Of a stretch of 10,495 bases of DNA, positions 1-7,722 are shown in pieces. Positions within the stretch are counted from its first letter, which is position 1; every line of letters starts with the position of its first letter. A model generated the notes under the pieces. That model was not told the origin of the DNA. It ran no database searches and saw only the letters and a program-made list of their open reading frames with translations. A program made the position numbers and the translations under genes. The stretch is from Isotricha intestinalis (taxonomy: Eukaryota > Ciliophora > Litostomatea > Vestibuliferida > Isotrichidae). The stretch is from contig JAJJLU010004674.1 in the NCBI GenBank assembly GCA_023807065.1, forward strand, positions 1 to 10,495, in the 5' to 3' direction.

Positions 1-1488
1 TATACAATAATTTTTAGGTTTTTGATATAATAAAATAGATTTATAAGAATAATCATTCATAAATTTACATATTTTAATTTTACTAAAATAATGTTTAAAA
101 TCTTTTAAATCCATATAAAAGCAATTATCATTTTCTTTATAACCAAATTTATCTCTTAAGTTTTCATTCCAAAAAGAAGAAGCATCACTCCAGTCACCAA
201 TCCATTCAATTTTGCTCCACAAATTTTTAATTTTAATAACAGTTTTATAATTATCATCATTAAAAGGAGTATTATCTAATATAGGATACCCATTTCTTAA
301 ATCATCAGAATTTAACGTATAAACCATTAAAATAGGATAATCAAAATCGGGATTTAAACCTAATTCACTTAATAATTCTTGAGAAGCAGCAGTATCACCT
401 TTACTAGCTAAAATAATCCAATTTTTTTCATAAGCTTCATTTAATTGTTCAACTAAATCATCAGTTGAATTATCTAAAGTTATTACTGGTGCATATGTAA
501 AATCTCTTAATATTCCTTCTATATTTTTTATATCTATATTATTATATGAACCATTTAATTTTGCATAAGATTTTTCTAATATTTGAATCCACAGTGAATT
601 ATTTTTTGAAGATGAAAATATAATTTCATTTGATTTTATATCCACTGGGAAAAAATCATCTATTATTACTTCTTTGAGTAAACCATCTTTACATATATTT
701 ACTGAAAATATACTTTGATTATTTTTTTCTTTTGTTATAAATAACTTTTTTATTATATAAGGAAAATATACTAAAGCACTTAAGACACTTATAAAATTTG
801 TATTACTAAATTTTCCTATTTTTATTTCTTCTGTATCAATTTTATCTTTATAAAAAATTGTAGAATTTTTTGAATTTTTATTAAAAGTTTCATCACTTTC
901 TCTTATCCATTTTATACTTTTAAATTTTTTTTGAAGAGGTGTTCTTTCTGATATTTTTTCAATATTAAATTTATTAACTTGGAAATAATTAAATCCTTTA
1001 ATTAAACTATTTTGATTAGGTGGAAATTGATTATCATAAAATTTTTTATTGGTTTTTATCAATTCATTAAGTATTAATTTATAATTTTGAATTACTGAGC
1101 TTTTTCTTAATATATTAGCAAAAATATATTTTATCATTCTTGGAGTATTATTATGATCAGTTAAAAAATTTCCAACTTTTAATTTAATATCAATTGTTTT
1201 ACTTGTATTATGTGGATTATAAGCATCAAATTGGTTGGTTAAAATTCTTCTTGTTGATAATTGATTATTTGTTCCAGTTTGATTAATATTATAATTATAA
1301 GTATTATTTAATATTTTACTGTTATCCTTTTTTTTTTCTGAATTTTTATTTTTTTTTGAATCAACATCAATTTTATCTTCAGTTAATTTTGATTCATTCA
1401 TTTCTGATATTTTATTAGATTCTGAATAATCAGATTCTGAATTATCAAAATTAATCATTTGTTGAAGATTAAGTATTGGACCATTCAT
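1..1488 (-). CDS. Calpain-like protein (family C2 fold), catalytic Cys and His lost; partial, C-terminus outside window
   Basis: The minus-strand frame is open for 496 codons from ATG 1488 to the window edge. An in-frame TAA at 1500-1498 precedes this ATG, so the start is well set. Residues 1-55 are acidic and Ser/Lys-rich. The calpain protease core follows: FYDNQFPP at 150-157, the Cys-box region at 222-239 ending FISVLSAL, KEVIIDD (272-278), LWIQILEKSYAKLNGSY (299-315), the His-box region at 377-387, and N-L-W then EWIGDWSD (422-435). In active calpains the Cys-box reads roughly Q-G-x-L-G-D-C-W-F. Here the Gln is Ile224, the Cys is Thr230 and the Trp is Asn231. The His box (G-H-A-Y) is D-F-D-Y, with Phe382 in place of His. 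Only the Asn (Asn422) survives. The fold call is strong. Peptidase activity is not expected, so a scaffold or regulatory role is inferred. Domains beyond residue 496 are unseen. Confidence 0.88.
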   Translation of the reverse strand, partial: MNGPILNLQQMINFDNSESDYSESNKISEMNESKLTEDKIDVDSKKNKNSEKKKDNSKILNNTYNYNINQTGTNNQLSTRRILTNQFDAYNPHNTSKTIDIKLKVGNFLTDHNNTPRMIKYIFANILRKSSVIQNYKLILNELIKTNKKFYDNQFPPNQNSLIKGFNYFQVNKFNIEKISERTPLQKKFKSIKWIRESDETFNKNSKNSTIFYKDKIDTEEIKIGKFSNTNFISVLSALVYFPYIIKKLFITKEKNNQSIFSVNICKDGLLKEVIIDDFFPVDIKSNEIIFSSSKNNSLWIQILEKSYAKLNGSYNNIDIKNIEGILRDFTYAPVITLDNSTDDLVEQLNEAYEKNWIILASKGDTAASQELLSELGLNPDFDYPILMVYTLNSDDLRNGYPILDNTPFNDDNYKTVIKIKNLWSKIEWIGDWSDASSFWNENLRDKFGYKENDNCFYMDLKDFKHYFSKIKICKFMNDYSYKSILLYQKPKNYCI

Positions 1489-1630
1489 TAATGGAATTTA
1501 AATTTTTTGAAAAAATATTATATTGTTTCAATTAATAAATTTTTAAATTTGTAATTGAAATTTACATTTAAATATTAAATAAAGTAAAAAAAAAATTATT
1601 TATACAATTAAAAATCACTAAAAAAGAATT
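1489..1630 (-). other. Short intergenic spacer between importin-alpha stop and calpain-like start
   Basis: These 142 bp separate two minus-strand genes and must hold the 3' UTR of the importin-alpha gene and the promoter and 5' UTR of the calpain-like gene. The spacer is almost pure A/T, with a run of ten A at 1586-1595. No frame of note is present. A TGTATAAATA decamer on the minus strand (1606-1597) lies about 25 nt past the importin stop codon. It resembles a PUF-binding element but is only weak evidence. Confidence 0.5.
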
Positions 1631-3286
1631 TCATTTGAAAAAAGGTTCTGTATCAAAATATTTTTCTAATATAATAAGAGCTTTTTCATATATCATTCCA
1701 ACAGAATGAAATTGTAATTGTTCTAAATCATTTTCTCCACCACAATTTACAATTCTTTTGACAATTTCATTTTCTTCATTAACAGAATTTTTCTTTCCAT
1801 AAGCTAATAAATTTCCAAGAGCTTCTAAAGAAATTACAATAATATTATTTTGAGTTTTTTCTTTAAGAAAAGAACAAATAATTTCAACAATACCTAAATC
1901 AACAATTTTATTTAGATAATCAAAATTATTTACAATAGTTAAATTAGTTATTGCCCAAATAATTTCATTTTTCACTTCTAAAGAATCATTTTTTATACAT
2001 TTAATAAATAATTCAAAAAAACCATTATCAATTATCATTTCAATTTGTTTTTGAGTTCCTGAACAAATATTCGATAAAATCCAAGCTGTTTCTTTTCTTA
2101 TTGAACTTTTATCATGAAATAATGTTTCTTTTAAAATATTTAAAATTCCTAAATTTAATATTTCCTGAGTTTGATTTGCATTACCTGTAATAATATTACC
2201 TATTATTCTTAAAGAGGATAATATTACATATTTTGAAGAATTTTTATTTATTAAACTTATTATTATAGGAATTATCCCTGATTGTAATATTTCTTCTTTA
2301 ATTTGATAATATTTTTCTGATAATGAACCTAATAACCAAGTTGCTTCTGATATAAATTTATCATTATTTTTTATAAATAAAAATGTCCTTGCTAAAGGCT
2401 TTATTAATGGTTTTACTATGTTATAATTTATGTCAAAAGAACCAAATTTTATACAATTTGATATTGTTATTAATGCTTGAGTTATTATTGAAGAATTTTG
2501 AGAATTGGATAATATATTAGTTAACTTTTGAAAACCCTTTAAAGAAATAAATTGACTTATTATTTCTGGATTTTGAATCATTAAATTTCCAGCAAGAGAT
2601 ATTGAATTTTCCTGTATTTCAATAATATCAGAATCAAATAACTTTATTATAATATTTAATCCTCCTTTACTTACAATGAAATTTGAATATTCTTCAATAC
2701 AATTTATTAATCCATTTAAACATAATAATGCTTCATATTGGAATTCTGGATATGAATTATTTAATAATAAAAAACAATCATTTAGAAATTGAACCTCAGA
2801 AAATAGATGAATTTCATTTTTAATTTTTGCAATTTCTTCTTCATTTAAATCTGCTTTTGATAAAAGAATTTTTTTTAAACAAACTAAAGATTTATATTTA
2901 AGTGAAATATCATTTGAGAAAAAATCAGCAAAATATTTTCCAATTTGATTATAATCTATAGTAATATTTTGACTTTCTTCAAATAATTCAATGGGTATTT
3001 TAATTTTATTTTTTAAGGAATCTAAATTTTCGTATTTTTTCTTTTGAAAGATTCTTCTTTGATTAAATAATTTCATCATGTCATTATGTCTTAAATTTAA
3101 TTCATTTTTTAAAGCAGCTTCTTTTATTTTAGTAAAATTTTCATTTTCAATAAATTGATTTTGTCTATTAAGGTATTTTTTTTCTATTTGATTTTCCGGA
3201 TTTGTTTCTTCATTTTTTACATTTGATTCATTTGAAAATAAAGAACAATTTTCATTATTTTCAGATAAATTATTTACTTGAGACAT
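1631..3286 (-). CDS. Importin-alpha (karyopherin-alpha), divergent major NLS site
   Basis: This is the adaptor that binds nuclear localisation signals in the cytoplasm and pairs with importin-beta for nuclear import. At 551 aa it has the usual length. Residues 65-92 form an importin-beta-binding-like basic segment (L-R-H-N ... NQRRIFQKKK). Armadillo repeats follow. Diagnostic family motifs are LRIIGNIITG then NQTQ (359-374), ETAWILSNICSG (399-410), EIIWAITNLT (441-450) and the C-terminal EKALIILEKYF (534-544), the equivalent of the exportin-CAS-binding end. Trp is kept at 317, 402 and 444, matching mouse KPNA2 W273, W357 and W399. At the equivalents of W142, W184 and W231 the residues are Leu188, Ser230 and Ile273. 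The first 50 residues are Asn/Glu-rich and unlike the family. The gene ends in TGA (1633-1631) and is intronless. Confidence 0.93.
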   Translation of the reverse strand: MSQVNNLSENNENCSLFSNESNVKNEETNPENQIEKKYLNRQNQFIENENFTKIKEAALKNELNLRHNDMMKLFNQRRIFQKKKYENLDSLKNKIKIPIELFEESQNITIDYNQIGKYFADFFSNDISLKYKSLVCLKKILLSKADLNEEEIAKIKNEIHLFSEVQFLNDCFLLLNNSYPEFQYEALLCLNGLINCIEEYSNFIVSKGGLNIIIKLFDSDIIEIQENSISLAGNLMIQNPEIISQFISLKGFQKLTNILSNSQNSSIITQALITISNCIKFGSFDINYNIVKPLIKPLARTFLFIKNNDKFISEATWLLGSLSEKYYQIKEEILQSGIIPIIISLINKNSSKYVILSSLRIIGNIITGNANQTQEILNLGILNILKETLFHDKSSIRKETAWILSNICSGTQKQIEMIIDNGFFELFIKCIKNDSLEVKNEIIWAITNLTIVNNFDYLNKIVDLGIVEIICSFLKEKTQNNIIVISLEALGNLLAYGKKNSVNEENEIVKRIVNCGGENDLEQLQFHSVGMIYEKALIILEKYFDTEPFFK

Positions 3287-3749
3287 TTTATTTTTCAGTT
3301 GACAATTGATTAATTATTTTAATTTTTTTAGAATTTAAATATTTATGAAAAAAAAGTATTAATCGTTAATTCATTTAATATACAATAATATTGAAATCAG
3401 TTTTATTTATTTTATATTAGTTTTTCGCTATAATTAATGAAAATTAAAACTTATTGGAACACATATTTACAATTTAACCCAATTAATCAATTAGAATGAT
3501 TATATTGAGAAAGACTAATAAATCAAATATTTAATAATATAATACTTTTATACTAATCAAAAATCTATATTATTTTTAAAGTTGTTAATATTATAATAGT
3601 TGACAAAAATTTACAAAAATTAGAAAAAATAACTATTATTCATTAGTTGAACCATGATTCACAAAAAATATAAATAAAAAAACTATATAAAATTAAATCT
3701 TTATTTTCACTATTATATTATTCTTACTCTTAATGGGCAAATCATTATT
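3287..3749. other. 463-bp intergenic region, no gene seen
   Basis: The region lies between the PUF stop codon and the importin-alpha start, both on the minus strand, so it should hold the PUF 3' UTR and the importin-alpha promoter. Stops are dense in all six frames. No tRNA, snRNA, repeat array or relic coding stretch could be supported. The GC-containing patches (around 3425-3490 and 3645-3660) are short and have no recognisable motif. Confidence 0.55.
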
Positions 3750-5507
3750 TTAATTATTAATATTATTTTTATTATTCATAATATTTATATTATTCTGGAT
3801 GTTCGAAGAGATAAGTTTTTTCCATTTATATATAAGCTTTTTATCTCCAAGAAATCCTAAATTATTTTCAATTGAATTCACCAAAATCATTTTAACCTTC
3901 CCTTTACAATTTTTTAATGCAGTTTGAATCACATAATTTCCAAAATTATTTTTAATTAACATTCCAATGCTTTTTCTTTCTATACAAGTTTCTTGAACAA
4001 AATAATTTATGAAAATATTACTTTTTTCGATAAGTCTTTCAATGACATTTGATGAAAATTTCATAGTTGATAATTCAGTGCATTTTCCAAAAAATTGTTT
4101 AAAAATCTCAATTATATCATCATGTAACCAATTATCAATTATAATTTGTAATGCATAATTACCATATGGATTTTCTATTAATTGATTGGCACATTCAATT
4201 AATTTATTTTTAATTATTAAATAAAATTCTTTTTTATATTGTAACAACAAAATTTTTTTCACTAAACACAAACCATTAGCATGATTTGAGAGATATACTA
4301 AATTTTGAATTATAAAATTGAAAATTTCATAACAATATTCTGTTTCAAAAGTTGATATTATTTTTTCTATTACATGAGTTGCATAAATATCTAATGATAA
4401 TTTTAATAAATTTAGTTTTATGGGTTGAAGGAACATTAATTTTTCAGTTTTTGTATTTAATTTTTCAATTAAAAATTGAATTGAAAAAGTTGAAACTTTA
4501 TTTAAACATAAAAAAATAATATTATTTGTAACTATATTTAAATAATTAAATCTATCATTTATATGTAAACAGGAAAATAATTGAACACAAAATTCATATC
4601 CATAAGAGTCTTGAAGAAGAAAAATTAATTTATTTTCTATTTGTTTATATAGTAAATGAATTATTTGAATTGATGTAGTTGAAAAATATTTAATTAAAAG
4701 TTTACAACCAATTTGATTTGTTATTAAAAATTCAATTTCATTTTTTATTGTTTTAAATATATTTAAATTAATACAATTATCTTTTTTTAATAAATTTTCT
4801 AAATCATTTAAATATATTTGTAAATGATAAGGGTTTGCGATTTTTTTGTTGTTCTGTTTTTGTGATATATTCAGATTATTACTCAATTTTTGTGATTTAT
4901 TATTAACAATATAATTATCTCCCTCTTTGAAGAAGATATTAATATTATTAAAATAAATTGGAACCGAAAAATTATTGAAATTTTGAATATTAATTTCATT
5001 ATTAATATTTTGATTAAATCCATTTTTATTCTTAAAATCATTATTTTTATATTGAAAAGGTATTATAAAAGTATTATTATTAAAAGAATAGAAATTATCA
5101 TTAATTAAATCATTTTTATCATTATTTAATTTTAAGCGAGAATTTTTGTTGTTCATCAAAAAAGAATTTGAAAGTTTAATTTTTTTTCTATCAAAATCTT
5201 GATTAAATTCATTATTTGTAATATTAATAGAATGAGATTCTACAGTAGAATTAAATAAATCATCATTATCTTTAAAAAAATCAAAATTAAATTCATCATT
5301 TGTTTCAATGTCTTTTTTTGAATCATTATTTTTTAAAGGAAAAAAACTATTTTTTGAAAATAATATTTCCTCTTTTTTTAAATCTTGATTATTTTGATTT
5401 TGATTTTCTTCGTTTTGATTAATTAAATGAGTTGTATAAAATTTTTGTTCTAACTTTTCTTCTTTTACTAATGATTTTGGTATTTTTTCAATAGTGTTAT
5501 TTTTCAT
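3750..5507 (-). CDS. PUF-family (Pumilio) RNA-binding protein
   Basis: PUF proteins bind UGU-containing elements in mRNA 3' UTRs in the cytoplasm and repress or relocate the transcript. The protein is 585 aa. Residues 1-222 are a low-complexity Asn/Lys/Phe-rich region, and 225-565 form the Pumilio homology domain. Eight repeats can be recognised by their core helices: NQIGCKLLI (264-272), DSYGYEFCVQ (300-309), VSTFSIQFLIE (338-348), DIYATHVIEK (373-382), NHANGLCLVKK (408-418), NPYGNYALQ (446-454), KFSSNVIE (483-490) and NFGNYVIQ (521-528). RNA-reading triplets in the last three repeats are N450/Y451/Q454, S486/N487/E490 and N524/Y525/Q528, the canonical U, G, U code. Repeats 1-5 depart from the standard code. 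The ATG at 5507 follows an in-frame TAA five codons upstream. The protein ends in an Asn-rich tail and TAA. Confidence 0.93.
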   Translation of the reverse strand: MKNNTIEKIPKSLVKEEKLEQKFYTTHLINQNEENQNQNNQDLKKEEILFSKNSFFPLKNNDSKKDIETNDEFNFDFFKDNDDLFNSTVESHSINITNNEFNQDFDRKKIKLSNSFLMNNKNSRLKLNNDKNDLINDNFYSFNNNTFIIPFQYKNNDFKNKNGFNQNINNEINIQNFNNFSVPIYFNNINIFFKEGDNYIVNNKSQKLSNNLNISQKQNNKKIANPYHLQIYLNDLENLLKKDNCINLNIFKTIKNEIEFLITNQIGCKLLIKYFSTTSIQIIHLLYKQIENKLIFLLQDSYGYEFCVQLFSCLHINDRFNYLNIVTNNIIFLCLNKVSTFSIQFLIEKLNTKTEKLMFLQPIKLNLLKLSLDIYATHVIEKIISTFETEYCYEIFNFIIQNLVYLSNHANGLCLVKKILLLQYKKEFYLIIKNKLIECANQLIENPYGNYALQIIIDNWLHDDIIEIFKQFFGKCTELSTMKFSSNVIERLIEKSNIFINYFVQETCIERKSIGMLIKNNFGNYVIQTALKNCKGKVKMILVNSIENNLGFLGDKKLIYKWKKLISSNIQNNINIMNNKNNINN

Positions 5508-5587
5508 AAGTTTATTTTTTATTATTTTGTTATTATTTAATTGTTTAATATGAATATATAAATATTATTTTTTTGAATTGTATAAAA

Positions 5588-5608
5588 ATTTGATTGACTT
5601 AATCAAAT
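5588..5608. repeat. Inverted repeat centred in the divergent promoter
   Basis: The arms ATTTGATT (5588-5595) and AATCAAAT (5601-5608) are perfect reverse complements around a GACTT spacer. The centre, base 5598, is 91 bases from the first base of each start codon (5507 and 5689). This could be a dimeric activator or repressor site serving both genes. Short A/T-rich dyads also arise by chance. Confidence 0.45.
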
Positions 5609-5625
5609 CTTTAAAACAAATTAAA

Positions 5626-5639
5626 TGAATATATATTCA
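5626..5639. repeat. 14-bp perfect palindrome near aspartic-protease-like start
   Basis: TGAATATATATTCA equals its own reverse complement and lies 50 bp upstream of the ATG at 5689. Its left ten bases recur directly at 5551-5560, 44 bp from the PUF start codon. The repeat is visible in the sequence; any regulatory role is inference. Confidence 0.35.
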
Positions 5640-5688
5640 ATAAATAATTATTTAAAAAATATTATTATTTAAGTATTTTCATCCTGAA

Positions 5689-7020
5689 ATGTCTCCTATA
5701 TTAATATTACTTTTAATATTTCAAATATCAAAAAGTGAAATCAAATTTTCTTTTACTAGAGATAAAAAAATATATGAAAATATACCTTCAGGTAAAGAAC
5801 CAATGGATTATTATATGAAAAACATATTAGAAACAAAAATAAAACTAGGAGATTCTCTACAAGAAGTACCAATAAAATTAGATTCAGATGTTTATTCAAC
5901 ATCAGTTTTAGGAGAAGAATCAAAAGATTTAAATAAATTACCTCATTTTAAAAAAAATAATTCAAAAACATATAAAGTAATAAAAGAAGAAAAAGTAATA
6001 TCATCAACAGGTTTTATAAGTGGTGAAATTTCAAGCGAAACATTCCAATTCAAATTAAATGAAACAGATACTTCTTTTGATAATATAACATTCTTTTATG
6101 GAATAATAGATACAAAACCAGAAAATTCAGGTTATTTAGGTTTATCAATTTCATATTCTAAACCTGATTATGATTTATTTTCTGAAATTTCCTTTCCAAT
6201 TCAATTAAAGAAAAAAAATATTACTGATAATTATGCTTTCCAATTAGAATTTATAGATGATGAAAATGGATATTTAACTATTGGAAAAAATAATTATGAT
6301 CCAACTTCATCATTATTAAATAAAACTAAAATTGAACCAATTTCTGGTTTTATTCAATATTGGGCAATTGCTTTTGATTCAATTAAATATGATACTTTTT
6401 CTGTTATTAAAAATAATAGTACAGTATCTAATATATTAAAATTTGATTTTAATATAAATTATTTAAGGACTAATTCAGAATATAATAAAACTATTTATGA
6501 GAATTTTTTTAAAGAAAAAATTGAAAAGAAAGAATGTTATAAAAAAGTTTTAGAAGGATATTTTTATTATTATTGTAATAAATCAACTGATGTTTCAAAA
6601 ATGAAAGATTTAGTATTTTTTAATAAAAATATGGATAGAAATTTTACTTTAACTTATGAAGATTTGTTTTATGAAGATAAAGAAAATAATTATTTCTTAG
6701 TAATATTTCCAATTGAAATTGATGATGATGACGATTATTTTTCTGTTGGATTTCCTTTTTTAAAAAAATATTCTTTATTATTTGATTCTAACAATAAAAT
6801 CATTGCTTTTATGAAAGAAAGAGAGAAAAAATTTCCAATTTGGAAAATAATATTAATTATTGTTGGATTTGCTATTATTTGCTTTTTGATTTTCATAATT
6901 ATTTTTATTTTGAAAAAACCTAAAAGAAAACCTAGAAAGAATGAATTAGATGATGATTATGATTATGATACTCAAAATGATGATAAAAATAAACTTACAG
7001 GAGAATACAACAAAATTTAA
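5689..7020 (+). CDS. Membrane-anchored aspartic-protease-like protein (family A1 fold), both active-site motifs degenerate
   Basis: The protein is 443 aa. It has a signal peptide (residues 1-16, hydrophobic ILILLLIFQI), a lumenal or extracellular domain, one transmembrane helix (about 384-408) and a short basic then acidic cytoplasmic tail. It is therefore type I. The pepsin-like fold is suggested by I-K-L-G-D (51-55) before the first active-site position, GYLGLSIS (148-155), LTIGKNNYD (196-204), YWAIAFDSIKYD (224-235), a Cys pair (283, 296) and FSVGFPFLKKYSLLFD (351-366), which matches the family's C-terminal block. The first active-site motif D-T-G reads D65-S-D, and the second (D-S/T-G) reads D253-F-N; both Gly are lost. 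Ten N-glycosylation sequons (for example N124, N132, N177, N211, N266, N318) agree with a secreted topology. A non-catalytic surface or endomembrane protein is inferred. The A1 assignment rests on motif order rather than a search. Confidence 0.78.
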   Translation: MSPILILLLIFQISKSEIKFSFTRDKKIYENIPSGKEPMDYYMKNILETKIKLGDSLQEVPIKLDSDVYSTSVLGEESKDLNKLPHFKKNNSKTYKVIKEEKVISSTGFISGEISSETFQFKLNETDTSFDNITFFYGIIDTKPENSGYLGLSISYSKPDYDLFSEISFPIQLKKKNITDNYAFQLEFIDDENGYLTIGKNNYDPTSSLLNKTKIEPISGFIQYWAIAFDSIKYDTFSVIKNNSTVSNILKFDFNINYLRTNSEYNKTIYENFFKEKIEKKECYKKVLEGYFYYYCNKSTDVSKMKDLVFFNKNMDRNFTLTYEDLFYEDKENNYFLVIFPIEIDDDDDYFSVGFPFLKKYSLLFDSNNKIIAFMKEREKKFPIWKIILIIVGFAIICFLIFIIIFILKKPKRKPRKNELDDDYDYDTQNDDKNKLTGEYNKI

Positions 7021-7526
7021 AAACAAGAAAATAATTATTAGTAGTTTTATTTATTTAAACTATTCATATATTTTTAATTGTTAATAATTTATTATTTAAA
7101 TTTTATGAATACAACAAAAGAAATTAAAAAAAAAAGCAATTAAAAGACTTTTATAATGATATGAATTATTTAGATAAAATAGTAAACAAAAAAGTATGAA
7201 GAATTAGAAAAAGAATCTAAAAAAATTTCTGAGCAAACAGATACTTTAAGAGATAAAAAAAGCAAATCTGAATTTTATAGAAAACTAAGGGATTTTAATG
7301 TTAAATTAACTGAACAGACTTCTAAAAGAAATTTAAGTCAAATTTATGAAAACAAAAATAATGAAAATGCTTTTATATATTATTTGGGTGATAATAAAAT
7401 AACATAAAATGAAACAAATGAACTTTCAAATTTATTACCTAATAAAAATGCTTTAAATTATTTAAAAAAAAGAAAAAATAAAGCTCAATAAATAAAAATA
7501 AAAAATGAAGTTATAAGACCCAAAAT

Positions 7527-7554
7527 GTATTTGAATATTTATCACTTGATTAAG
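7527..7554 (+). other. Candidate 28-nt spliceosomal intron
   Basis: The segment starts GTATTTG and ends GATTAAG. Removing it joins ...GTT ATA AGA CCC AAA AT to T ATA GAA CAA CCT, giving VIRPK-IIEQPSIYTDL. This links two coding-like stretches that are otherwise in different frames. An alternative acceptor TATAG at 7555-7559 would make a 33-nt intron but leads to a quick stop. Confidence 0.4.
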
Positions 7555-7702
7555 TATAGAACAACCTTCAATTTATACAGATTTAATTAATAATTTAACA
7601 ATTAATAAACTTGAACTTATAATTTATAGAAGAAATATGAAGAAAAAGAAAATATTGATTATAACTATTTTGAAATAATTGAATTTTTCTTTGGAGGTGG
7701 TT

Positions 7703-7722
7703 GTAAGAATTTGAATGTATAG
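7703..7722 (+). other. Candidate 20-nt spliceosomal intron
   Basis: The segment starts with the consensus donor GTAAG and ends TATAG. Splicing joins TTT GGA GGT GGT T to AT GGA TTT ATA AAA, giving FGGGYGFIKKNGKK, and moves the frame onto the open stretch that reaches TAA at 7824. Unspliced, the upstream frame meets TAG at its own acceptor, as expected of a real tiny intron. Confidence 0.5.

Larger units (their letters stand above)
5508..5688. promoter_or_regulatory. Divergent promoter between PUF and aspartic-protease-like genes
   Basis: The two start codons face away from each other across 181 bp, so both promoters and 5' UTRs must fit here. The region holds an 8-bp-arm inverted repeat at 5588-5608, a 14-bp palindrome at 5626-5639 and a repeated decamer TGAATATATA at 5551-5560 and 5626-5635. 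A TATA box cannot be singled out against this base composition. The promoter role follows from gene orientation; the motif roles are inference. Confidence 0.6.

Noticed and set aside
1631..3286. Reading the ARM-repeat protein as beta-catenin-like or a general armadillo protein
   Set aside because: The importin-beta-binding segment, GNIITG-NQTQ, ETAWILSNI and C-terminal EKALIILEKYF motifs are specific to importin-alpha.
3640..3660. A tRNA B-box-like GGTTCAACT on the minus strand
   Set aside because: The following CC is missing, and no A box or cloverleaf arms can be drawn around it.
3700..3749. Possible C-terminal extension of the PUF protein past its TAA, with an intron-like GTAAG...ATAG segment
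   Set aside because: It needs readthrough of a normal stop, adds only a few Asn-rich residues before another stop, and the PUF domain is already complete.
7182..7194. A 13-nt GT-AG segment whose removal would also restore frame in the broken gene
   Set aside because: It is shorter than the 15-nt introns known from Stentor and lies over a six-A run, so a homopolymer indel is simpler.
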